A program made the position numbers and the translations under genes. 64,000 nucleotides of DNA from NCBI RefSeq assembly GCF_018691265.1, contig NW_024881278.1, positions 1,054,001 through 1,118,000 of the forward strand. The letters run 5' to 3'. Positions 1-11,452 of the stretch are shown one piece after another (position 1 is the stretch's first letter; each line of letters starts with the position of its first letter). The notes under the pieces were generated by a model. That model saw only the letters and a program-made list of their open reading frames with translations. It ran no database searches and was not told the DNA's origin. The stretch is from Tyto alba. Its lineage: Eukaryota; Chordata; Aves; Strigiformes; Tytonidae.

Positions 1-1029
1 TTAATAGAATGAATATCAGGTGTGCAGAAAGCAAATGATGAAGAAGATGTCATACGTGAGGGGCACAAGCTGAAATATAATGGGAAGGGGCTGATTCAGA
101 GAGACCACATTATGTGAGCACCCCATATGTAAACAATTTGGAAAACAGAGTAGGCTATAGTAGTGCCAAATTATAAATTTCCAAATGTGGAAAGACACAA
201 GAGAAGAGTTATGGCCCAAAGGAAGTTCAGACATAATCCTGGTGCTAGCATTTGGGTGAGATGTAATGTTTTCTTCTGAGCCAGAAAGCCCTGAAGTAGA
301 CATTACATGTGCAAGATAAAAAGACCTGCTATATACGCAAGCGACTGCTCCACATCTTCAGAGACGCACGTGCCTAACACTACCCCCAAACTTCATTGCT
401 TCCATTGTGGAGGGACAGCCTCCCTTCTTCTCTCTCTTTAGCTTCTTTCCTCATTTCTAATACCATCCTCACATTAATTTCAGCTAATTACACTCTAGCC
501 TGTGTTCAAAACTAAGAGCTTGGGTAACCAGGCAAGGTAATGGTTCCTGAGAGCCACCTGAATTCTCAAGTATATATGCACATATGTTTTCCCACTAGGA
601 AACCTGCTAGTTCTTTGGATGTAGCTCTTGAAATTCTCTTTTCAGCATTGCTGCACCTGAGAAAGGGGCTTTCATCAGGCTGTGTTACAGTACACAAATG
701 AAAAAAGCTGCCAACAATTTACTTAATTTGCGCACCACACAAAACTAGTGTTTAAAATATTTAGTTACAAAGTTACTTAAAAAATTATCGCTACAACTCT
801 TGCGTACTATCATTGCAGTATTAAGTATAGTCTGTCATTGTCAGGTTTCTAGGTGTTTTAAATTAGGCTTGCTCTCCACAGGAAAGCTAGTGGAAAATGA
901 GTTAGGACAGTAGTTTACAACATGCTATTTCACATCAATCTCAGTATGGCTATTTTCTGTCTCCACTGCAAAGATCTTTCACAGGTGTAGGTTAATGTGT
1001 TTGAGAACAGGTCAAGCATTGGAAGTACC
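1..1029. other. Non-coding AT-rich DNA, nothing recognised
   Basis: No open frame of convincing length, no repeat family and no RNA gene was recognised. The 95-codon frame near the left edge on the minus strand has no domain-like features. Confidence 0.5.
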
Positions 1030-1240
1030 TGAATCTACACAGATAATAGGATCTCTGGAGCTGCGTATTCACAATAGGTGATTTTAGGCACCTGAAGTCA
1101 CTTTCAGCAATCTGTTACCCAGATGGGATATTCCCTTGCAGAGGAGGCATCTGCTGGAGAGCTCAGGGCAGGTCCTTCCTCTCAACTACCTCAAAAGCCT
1201 CCCCACCTGCTAAAAAAAGGCACCTAGGCAAGCAGGTCCA
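1030..1240. repeat. Probable ancient amniote interspersed repeat
   Basis: The stretch contains the words GATTTTAGGCACCTGAAGTC and, further on, AAAGGCACCTAGGCAAGCAG. Such 'TTTTAGGCACCTAA' and 'GGCACCTAGGCAGGCAG' words are typical of an old, self-complementary repeat seen in turtles, crocodilians and birds. The copy is heavily decayed, its edges are approximate, and I cannot give a family name from memory. Confidence 0.35.
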
Positions 1241-3439
1241 CACCATAAGGCAGTAGAGAGCTGCTAGCAATCTATAAATTCACATTTCCCAACCCTGCCC
1301 TCTTTACACCCTTGAGCAGAAAAGTCCATTAGAATAAAAAAGCGTTCAGACAAATAAAAGTCCCTTACAGGGGGACTATTCATATAAAGAATTTTCCCAG
1401 TGACTGATGTCTTACTTATTTCATGGTCTCTTGCCTGTGCTGTGTATACCCTATCTAAAGGCACCCATAATATTTAAGTCTTGCAATAAAAGTTGTGAAA
1501 CAGGGATTCCAGACATCATTATTTCTTACATCCTGGGTAGCATATTCCCCCAAACCATTTGAACAATTCATTCCCAAGTTATGTACTCACTAAAACAACT
1601 TAACTCTGTTGTCAACAATTACAATACAAAATTACTCTCCAAGAAGCTCTGCACTTTATGATATATGCTAAAAGGAGATTAAGTATCTGTTCTGCAGCAC
1701 CATTCTTGCCTGTAAAATCATGAAGAAAACCGTTCATTTATTCTTGGCATTCTAACAAATATTTATCTATGGTGTTCAAACAAATTCAGTACTTGTTTTC
1801 AAGGCGAGCGAAGCCAGTGACTTCTAAATATTATACAAGCTATCACTTAAAATATTGGGAATAAACTGTTCATTAATGGCAAGTTTTATTATTACACTCC
1901 AAAAAAAACCTAATTATTTTCTTCACTGGTCACTTTTAGAAGGAAAGATGCAAGAAGTTAGCAATAGGGCACCAAGATAATGATAAGAAAGCTCTGACTT
2001 ATGGCTTTAAATAAGATGAATAATGTGAATTAGCCTCAGGATTTAGAACAGTTGGCAATGACAGAGTTTGCAAAATTTAATACCTTTCATTTTAGATGTG
2101 CTTATTATAAAATAATGATCTCTTCTGAAAACTTAACTAGATAAGAGCACCAGTAAGCCCTCCACTACACAGCGCTGTAACACCAACAGAAAAGGCTACA
2201 GAAGAAAGGTTTCTGACAGTAAAATATGATGAGTAAATTTTTCAGCATATTGTTTACAGTAACTCAAAACTGTCATGGACAGTGAAGTCCCGGGAAGAAT
2301 TAATGAGGCATCAGTCCTTGGACTGCAAACAATAAATGTCAGGTAGTCACTTGCAGTTTCTTACAAATTTGTTACAGGTAAACCAGACATCTTATGGACA
2401 GGTGGCAAGTTTAGACAACTCCTTTTACTGTGTTGCTACTAGCAATACTATATACCTATATGTTCTTGATTCTTGTCCCATGTGAGTACAGAAGATTTAG
2501 TCAATAAATTTTTATTAATCTAAAAGTGTTATGCTATATGTGATACAACTAAATCTTATGTTGCTCCCTAAACCAAACTATAAGATACTGCAGTAACTGT
2601 TGGGAATACCAAGATGATAAAATAACATACTTTTTGTTGCTAAAATGTCAAACCCCCAAAACATACAACATTCCCCTCTGTCATGAATCTAATCAGTTTG
2701 CACAAAGCACACAGAATAAGATTTTATTAGTTTTCCTTATTTCTGACCCTCACCCCAACAAAATTAGTACATTTATATGCCCGGAAAAAATCAATTGTTT
2801 GTATCAATTCCAGATGATTTTCTGATTATTTTATACTGTTCTGTATTCACCCATCTTTATTTAAAACAAAGTAAAGGTGCAATTTCCAGTCATTATACCC
2901 TGGAAATCTCACGGTAGAAAACACTGGTTGGAAACATTATTTTCTTGATACAAATCACCATAGCAAACTATTGTCAGTTATTTTCCCTCTCCTCCCTCAC
3001 TTCAAACTGCAGTCCTCCATAACTTTTCCTATATCCATCCATTCCCTCTTCCCGCCCTAAGGATAAATTTCTCAATCTGCTTGTAATCATCTGTCATCAA
3101 ACTCCTTCACTTGGCTATTTCGTACCAAACTGTCCCATACCCATTGATATTGATCTCTATTTCTCTATCTATATTATATAGGTCCAAGCAAAGATATGGA
3201 CGAACAAAAATTAAATGCTGCTTTGTTCTCTCAATTTACTACCCAAAACACCAAGCATAACTTCAAAGCAAGTGAACTCAGTGGTTTGGGGTTTTTTTCC
3301 TCCATCTCTAAAATCTCTGATCATGTCAGAAATAGTGGCAGACACCCACATATGAGGAAATAAGGAAAAAATACAAATAGTGCTGTTCTAGAGAGAATGA
3401 TAAGTGATGGTGAAATGAGATCAAAAGGGCTTTTGCTGA
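1241..3439. other. Non-coding AT-rich DNA
   Basis: Stops are dense in all frames. A pyrimidine-rich patch lies around 2980-3060. No gene or repeat family was recognised. Confidence 0.5.
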
Positions 3440-3530
3440 GATCCTAAAATTGCACTAAGGTCCCACTGACCTTTTGTGCACTGAAGTTAACGGCGGATTG
3501 CTGAGGGTAAAGGATGAACTCTGCGCCCAT
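3440..3530. repeat. Possible ancient amniote repeat fragment
   Basis: The segment around 3478-3495 reads GCACTGAAGTTAACGG, close to the CACTGAAGTCAATGG core found in old palindromic amniote repeats. It is preceded by GGTCCCACTGACC. The similarity is short, so this is tentative. Confidence 0.3.
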
Positions 3531-3689
3531 TTCACAAACACCCTCCTGTCAGCTAAATGGCAGCAGTGGCAACGCTGTTTCACTTCTCTCAATCTACCGT
3601 GTCTATCAACAAGCACTTTAGTAAATTCACCTCCGGTTACATTTTTTTCTCTTTCTGATTCTCAGAAATTATGAATCAACTTGAGGCAG

Positions 3690-3910
3690 TGGAGTGTTTT
3701 CCAAATAAACCGTATCCGTGACCACTTCACAGAATTAATACAATTCAAGGAGCAAACCACGGCCCTGCACAAATTGCAGAAAACAATAGAAAGACACATG
3801 GCCATATCATGCCATTGATTTTTAAAATGAACCCCCAATTGGAGTCAATAATGAAATATACTTAAAAATCAATGACGTGCCTACTGCATAGCGATTGAAT
3901 CTGTAAAATG
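3690..3910. promoter_or_regulatory. Candidate conserved non-coding block
   Basis: The block is complex, low in simple repeat, and contains AACAATAG (SOX-like), CCAATTGG-like and ATTGATTTTTAAAATG words. It reads like constrained non-coding DNA, but only an alignment could show that. There is no coding signal. Confidence 0.2.
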
Positions 3911-5477
3911 AAGAAAATCCATTAAAACTTTGATACTTAAACACTCCCAAGTCACTAACATCCCTGTTTCTGAAATTCATCTTGACTGCATGTCAAGACA
4001 ATATATGACTCAACTGCAGCAGTAGGAATTAATAATACAACTCTCAAAAAATCCCCAAAAGCAATTTTTTTCCAAAAGCTGCAACACAGAACGGCAGCAT
4101 ATAAGTGGCCTCAAAGTGCCTCAAGGCCACTATTTGTACTTAAAAGCAAAACTCTTGTTGCAATGTTAAAAGGCAAGGGTAGATGATGTCTGCAATGATT
4201 TCTCAGGATGAAACTGTTGACTAAGTAATACTACATGGAGCTCTGTCTAATCATCCATTTTTTATTTCATCATAACAAAGAATCACAGGAATCTTCAGCC
4301 CTCCCCTTGGAGGTTGTTAGTACATACTGCTGATGCTATACTGAAATGGCACACAAAAATCTTGTAATTTCTACTGGGATAAAACCAGGGCCTGGCTACA
4401 GCACCTGCAGGAAAGCAGCACCGAGAAATACTGAATATTAGCCAAAATAAGGGATGGAGTGATTAGCTTGCATTGACGTCCCCGTGCATAAAAAGAGAAA
4501 TAATCTTTATTTTCAGGTTCTTCACCTGTTGAGGATGAAAGTGAGATAAGATGGACTACTAGTTTGGTCCAGATGGCAATCTCTGTTCCTATGGTTATTG
4601 AAACTTCACTGAAAATAATATTGCATTGTTTTCCTGTTATTAAAATGCAGGTAAAAAGCATGGCATAATAGTGATTTACTGTACACAAGTGTACAACAAT
4701 CATTAATTATCATTATCTCTGAATGTTCCAGGTGCAGTCAGCAGCAAAAAGTTTTCAATTATCAAGGGATTCCTCCTTAAAAGTTAAATAGTGAAGAACC
4801 CACCCAGAAATGGGGGAAAAGTTGATAACTTCCCTTGGGCAATCTCTATAGGTAATACTACTTTACTGAACTGTAGGGTTGCTTTAATGAATTGCAAGGT
4901 TTAAAACACAAAGAATTGTGCTGGTAGGTGGGGAAGGAAGAAAAGTCAGGAAACAGTTGGAAAATTAGTAAGTAATAAATCAGTGTAAGTCTTTCAAGTG
5001 AGATTCCAATCCCCAAGGGCATCTGGCAATTGTCTTAGCTTCAGCTCTTCTTCCTCAATTTTGGGTGGTTAATGATGCAAAAATTGTCAGTGTTAGCTAC
5101 TTTTCACCACTCTTTCCATGCCCACACACATTTACAGGTTGGCAGAAGCCGAGACTGTTGGAGGAGCCCAGAATTTCAGCAGATGACTCTGGCCCTACGG
5201 GATGTGCAGCTTGGGCAGCTCCTTTACCACTTCACCTAGGGAAGCAGCTATGGGATTAAGCAGCCCATGCCAGAACAGTTCAGATACACATCTATTTGTA
5301 GCTCTAGTCCTGTACTTCAGAGAATACTTTGGTATTTTACTGTACTGCACCCTAAGCTCAATGCTACTTAAGCACTTTGCCTTCCCCTGCCAGGGCTGAA
5401 AACAGCAGTTTCCAGAAAAAAATGCAACAGACAAGAGCAGTGACACTTGGAGCTTTTGCCACCATAGAAACCATCTC
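3911..5477. other. Non-coding DNA
   Basis: Unique-looking sequence with short random frames only. The 110-codon minus-strand frame at 4371-4703 shows no domain features. Confidence 0.5.
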
Positions 5478-5496
5478 AAAAAAAAAAAAAAAAAAA
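5478..5496 (+). repeat. Poly-A tract, 19 A
   Basis: An uninterrupted run of 19 A follows CCATCTC. It could be the tail of an old retroposed copy, but I found no polyadenylation signal close upstream and no flanking target-site duplication. A plain homopolymer is the safer call. Confidence 0.9.
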
Positions 5497-8180
5497 GAGT
5501 ATGTGCCCTTTTAGTCACTTATTTTTCTTGACATCTTTCTGGCTTGCAGTCATGGACATCCAGCCTTGGCTGTCTCTGATCTTCACCTACACACACTACC
5601 TAATCTCAAGGGTTTGATACCTCCAGCTGACCTGGTGTCTGTTCAACCAAGAACACCAGAAACTGATTCTTCACTTTCAAAGCCAACAGACAGACCAGAT
5701 CCTTTCTGGGTCATACACAATTGAAGACAAACAGAAAATTAAGCCCTGGGTTAATTTTCACTCAAGCAAAACAGATTTGTGTATTGATACAGATGTCACA
5801 TTCTTAACCGAGAGACATCAAAGCCCAATCACTGAAAATATTGCCACCATAGAGCACGATTTGACTTGACTACAATGGTTTTTTTTGCATGTTGCTTAAA
5901 AAAAGGGAGCCTGTATTTTACAGAGTATTTCTATGTCTTCACAGTTATCTACTGGCTGACCTTTCTTGCACAGCTTTAAAGTAATAGAAAAGGATAGTTT
6001 TTCCTCAAGTTTACCACGAAGCAATGTGGCAGGAAATGAAAGTTTATTTCTTTAACTGATTTTATTCCAGCACTTACATGTATGCATCATAACCATTTAA
6101 AAGCATGCATATAAATTGCAACAACAATTCAGATGCTGTTTCAAGAAACACCAGACAACATGCTTAGAACCAGACTCTGTGACTAACAGCACGCATAAAG
6201 CTAAGCAGTCTTGAAGTGCTCCTGAAAGAGCATGGTGTACAGGTACAGACAAAAGACTTGCATCCTCCTCTTCCAGTCAGCAGTCACACCTACTTACCAC
6301 CAGTGGCCCTGAAAAGAAATGAGCCTTTGCAGCGCGCCCCAAAGGTCAACATGGCAGATAACAGAAGGTGTATTTTAAACGACATGCTTTACAGTGAGCT
6401 ATTAAAGCACCTGTTCAGCATTCACTTCTCCTAACTCAGTTTAAATGATTTGTGAGGCCTCTAATGTTTTAAGCGTATATATTCAAAACTCAGTTAACAT
6501 GAAACTTTGGGGATGGCATTCATACCGTGTTTTTCACTTTGACCACTCCAAAAGCTAGAGACGAATTAATAGTCCAATTATACAAATACTGAGCAGGTAT
6601 TTGGTATTTAAGGTATTTTACCCTTGATCTTTGTAAGACAGATTTATATTTGGGATGCATCAACTGATGCAGAAAACATCCAGAGTTAGGCAGTTTTGTT
6701 GTCATTAACCAAAAGACTGGGTAAATTATGGAACCAATAAAATTGCAAGGATTTGTACTTTTCAAAACTAGTTGCTTCATTCCTGATTTATTATCTAGAA
6801 CTTCAAAGGTTTGTCATAAAGATAAATAAAAGCATGGATGGGAGCATAAATACATGGACTCGACAGCTCTAAAATACACTGTTTACAGTGAACCAGGAGA
6901 GAGCAGCATTTCAGGTCATATTTTATAACTAGAAGAGCGAAACATCAGAACTGATATAACTGATAACTGCTGTAAAGAGTGCAAAACCATTTTGCCAAAG
7001 ATGGAAAACCTTTAGATATAGCTGACCAGTGTCCAGCTTTAAAAACTAAAAGCAGCCAGAGTGTTAGAATCAGACTCACGTTTGCCATGATCCCAGACCC
7101 TTCTTAACAAAAATTGATAGCCCTTTGGGAAGGGAAAGGAAGTGAGGTATCTCTCTCGCATATGATGAACAGAATATAAAAATGTAGAGAGTAGTACAAT
7201 TAATTGATTATGAAGATTCATACATCATTAAAAAAATGCCCCTTGTCCACTACCTCAATAAATTCAGGACAACAAAAATGATGATACTTCATTCTTCAAA
7301 TATTTGATTCATATGTTGTAATAGATACTACTTACAGAGCCACGTGAGCAGGTAACAGACATATGAAACGAGAGAAGCAGTTCAACCAATTTTACTCAAC
7401 CAAGAAAAGAATCAAAGCAGATATTGGCTCACAAATGACATCCTAGTACTTTGGTAAGGTCTTCGCCAACTCTGCCATTCAATTTGCTGAGGTCAGGCTT
7501 TGACAATGTCCCATCACACTGCTGCTTGCCAAATACTTTTTCATTTTGAGGACCAAGCTGTCATTTTTCACTTTGTTACCCTGCCCTTTAACTGTCACTA
7601 ACGTGACACTGATGTATATCCCAGGAAACAGGAGGACAATTTTTTAAATTATTATGTGCCAGAACTAGTTCTCTTTTAAATATTACAGTTGCTGACTGGC
7701 TATTGCCTTGTACCTTATTAAGGCTAACATTTACAATATTGGCATGTACAGAGTACACTCATTAACTAGGTTTGCAGTTACTGAGTCTGAAGTTAGTATT
7801 TAATCACCTGGAAACACTGTTTTTTTAATTCAAGTTCTTTTCTGTTCATACTACTTCTCTTAAAAATGAGTATGTTTGGTATCTATATCCAGTTTCACAA
7901 ACATGAGGTTTTGGTTTGTTTTTTAAATAACCATAAGCAATCAAGTGGGAATATATAAACCATTACTGAATTTTCAAATTACTGATTGAAAGCGAAACCT
8001 TCCTGATCTTAAAAGAAAGTATCTCAGGAAACACATCTGTGATTTAACAGAAAAACTAGGACTTACTATAGTTAAGCCTCGGCATACCACAGTTGATTTC
8101 TGGACAGAAATAAAAAATTATCATCCTGAAATAATAAAAATCATTGGCTGAAAAAATACACATCAAAGAATTTAGTGAAG
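5497..8180. other. Non-coding AT-rich DNA
   Basis: No gene, RNA or repeat family was recognised in this stretch. Confidence 0.5.
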
Positions 8181-9080
8181 GTTTACTCTTTAAGGGATCA
8201 GATTCCAAGCAAGGGCAATCTTGCCTGGGGAGATGAGAGCCGGGGCTGGGTTGGCAAAGGCAGCAGATGTGTTGGTGGCTGCAGGGCATGCTCTTCTGCA
8301 GCCGCGCACAGTGCTTCCGATTCGCATCCGCACAAACCAAGACTTTCTCCAGCTCTTTAAGAACAATCCCCAGTTAGCCAATCCCTGCCAGGTGTGAGAC
8401 ACTGTTAATGAAGATTTTAATAAGGCAGCAAAGGTCAGCTCCCAGAATTCATGCTCTAGGGGATCCAACCTCTAACTCCTTGGTGCCACACTAGGTATTT
8501 TCTTTGAGAGGTGCTCAGCAGTAGCAAAGCCTCCTACACCTTTCACAGAAGGATGAACAGCTGTCAACTTGGTGGTGTCTGAAACATTTTCGTTCTCTCA
8601 AAAGTTTTTTTGTGCACTTAGTTTTGAAATCAGTCCTTGTCCTTTTTTCTTAATCTAAAGACATACCCTCAATACCTAATGCATGGAGAATTTTTACACC
8701 TGTTATTGCTATACACCAGGAAAAAATCTGGTGGGTTACTCTCCCCAGTGGCCACAGAGCTCCTGTGCGTGGCATGGACCCCCAGCACCACACAGCACGG
8801 CAGAGACAGGCGCAGAAATACATGTGCCCAAGTCCTGGGGCTGGGAGGGCCAGCTTCTTCCAGCTCCTCCAGTCAGAGCCATGGCAGCAGGGAGGCCCCG
8901 CAGGAATTGGGAACATTTCAGGGGAAATCCAGTCGCTCCCCAGGCTGCAGGCACCGAGAACTCACTGAAGAGTGATGCTCCCTCAGGCTCTCTCCTAATT
9001 CCCTCCATATAGCAAGTGCATTTTGGCCTCCAGAAAGGAAAACCAACTTCCTGGCTCTGACGTATGCTCTGACAGTTCAT
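8181..9080. other. Non-coding, somewhat GC-richer stretch
   Basis: GC content rises, with a handful of CpGs around 8228-8345 and 8755-8960. Several overlapping frames of 90-114 codons on both strands follow from the higher GC. None looks like a protein family, and CpG density is well below that of 27061-27450. Confidence 0.4.
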
Positions 9081-11159
9081 TCCAACATCAGTTTTGACAA
9101 CTCACAAGGAGGTGTGGAATCCACTTCTGCATAATTCCTGTATTCTCTATATTTGAGTTTAATGGGGACTTTAAAAAAAAAAACTTTCAATGGATCTTTT
9201 ATTTGAATAATGATGGAAATCGCATGTTATCATTCTGGCTAACATTTGGAGTGAACAATGGTACATTTACTTGGCCAGAGCCTCACTGTAACTCAGTCAT
9301 TTGACGTTTTCGAACTTCAGAGTCCATAAATATGCACGGATGTTCTCACAGGCTGCTAGAGTGGCCAGGCTGGGCTCTTGATGCAAACAAAGAGAGCAAA
9401 AAAGCCGGTGCTCAAGAATAGGTTTTATGTAACTGTTCAGAGACTAAAAACTATATATATAAAACCCCCTGAACTCCTTTTAGAGTAATGCCTTAAATTG
9501 AAAAGTTTAACTGATGACAAATTCAATGAAAACTAAACCAAATTCTTCTAGCTGTCTTAACCTTGCTTTTTTTCCTCCTTTTCCTAAATACTTTTAAAAT
9601 GCCACTGCCCAGAAAAGCCAAACTAACTGCCCCAGATCCTGAAATCCTCTGCCCAAACTTTCTAACAGCGCCACTGCATTTCAAAGCAAAGAGGGTTATC
9701 AGATTTTCTACCCATTTCACCACTGACCTCTGTCAAACCCGTGCAGGAGGGAAATAGAAGAGCAGAAAAAAAGCATGTGCCTACTGTCCTACAGTCCATT
9801 CACTTCATAAAATTGGCCAACCAACAAATCACAATTTTCTCTAACTACCTGACTGCACTCAAGTCATCAAGACTAAGGCCTCTAAACTTTCAGTATTTCC
9901 CTTGCATGTCTGAGTATGTTTAATACCATGTGAAACAAAATTCTAGTATTCAAAGCTGAAGTTAATCTTTGTCTGTGATTAATAAAACAAAACAAATATT
10001 TTCTGAACGATTTTATATAGTAAGTGTAACAATCCCAAATGAAGTTTTAATTAAAAAATCTCCAATGTCTTTTTGTAAGATTTTTTTCATATAACAGTGC
10101 AAACTTCAAGGACCATTTCTTTGCTGCAACAAAATTAATGCTCTGCAGGAACATTAACAATTTTGCTTAACTTCTGACATCATTCTCACCCACACTGCTG
10201 CCACCTGAATGCTGTACTGAGGACCCCAGGTATTTTAGAAAAAGCAGGGAAGGAGCCAAACTAAACAACAATACTCCAAATTGAAAACCTGTAATTTTGT
10301 GTTCAATTAAACAAAAGGATAGAAGTAGGAGTGAGAGGAAATCCAGTGTTGAGAAACCAGAATAAACAATACCAAATTTGCAGTCACATCTAAACTTCTA
10401 GTAGACTTCTAATACCTTATCTCTTGATATATAGTCATGCATTCTGTAGCTCATAATTGACACAATTCCACTCAAAAAGACAGAAACATAAGAAATAGAA
10501 GAAAAAAAAAATCTGATAATTGAATAGAAGCACCATAGAGTTTCCCCTGTAGCTTTGTGCTCAGGTAATGAAGTGGGATAACACCCACTCGGTGTGGGTG
10601 GAATCACCCATGATGATTTTCTGCCTGTCACTATTGCTGAGCAGCGCATTGTCTTCCTATGGCTAATGTGCCTGTGTCCTTAAAGAAAGGGAATGTACTG
10701 ACACTCATTGCAGAAATAGGTATTTTCCTGAAATTGAGCCATTTGCCATCTCTCAACCTCACAAGCTATATCATTAGTTATTTTCAAAGCCACAGGATTT
10801 AGAGATTTAGGTAACCTGAAGAAACCTGAACCCTAGATGATGCATATTTCTATGGAATCGCATGCCGTCCTGTTCTCCTCTCAGTAAGCAATACCCATAA
10901 AAGTTCTATTTCATCACATTTCAAACGCATTCCCTCTAGTAGGTTAGAAGATTAAAATCTTCCTAAATATCCGGTTGTCAGCAAAAAATTATATCCTGCC
11001 ACAAAGTTGAATGTAGTAAAGATATGATACAAAGAAGCTGCAAATATTTATGAATGTATTGTCCATTAGATATGTCAAAGACACTTTGACTTCAGATCAG
11101 CTAAATCCATCTGACAATGCAGTAAAGTTTTCTTATTGCTTCCTCAGATGGTGATCCTA
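9081..11159. other. Non-coding AT-rich DNA
   Basis: Short random frames only. A short TATATATA run sits near 9453. No repeat family was recognised. Confidence 0.5.
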
Positions 11160-11290
11160 CTGCACTCTCCAACAATGCTGCACAATCAAGTTGCCTATGC
11201 AAATTAGCACATCCTAATTGGCAGCAGCTGAGTTTAACTTCTAATGAGCCAATCAAATTGTGTTTCTAAATGTCTTCTGGGATTGATTAT
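11160..11290. promoter_or_regulatory. Candidate enhancer-like conserved block
   Basis: Within about 130 bases there is an exact octamer ATGCAAAT (11197-11204), a homeodomain-type CTAATTGG, an E-box CAGCTG inside GCAGCAGCTGAG, a TAATGAG word and a GAGCCAATCA (CCAAT-type) box. This clustering of intact factor motifs in otherwise plain DNA is typical of vertebrate developmental enhancers. Motif recognition is direct; enhancer function is an inference. Confidence 0.35.
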
Positions 11291-11415
11291 GGGAGCTAAT
11301 AGCATTTGGAGTTTGGGTGGCTTGTTTGCCTTCCCCCACTCACAGAGTTTTAAGATAGCCTCAAAGTAAGCAACATCATCTCAATTTGGCTACAAGCTAT
11401 TTGGTCATGAACCTC

Positions 11416-11452
11416 GATTTCAGAAATGTTTTATTTTAACATTTCTGAAATC
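11416..11452. repeat. Perfect 15-bp inverted repeat, 7-nt loop
   Basis: The left arm GATTTCAGAAATGTT (11416-11430) is the exact reverse complement of the right arm AACATTTCTGAAATC (11438-11452), separated by TTATTTT. It could fold as a hairpin in DNA or RNA. It is too short for a typical microRNA precursor and has no terminator role in a eukaryote. Confidence 0.9.
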
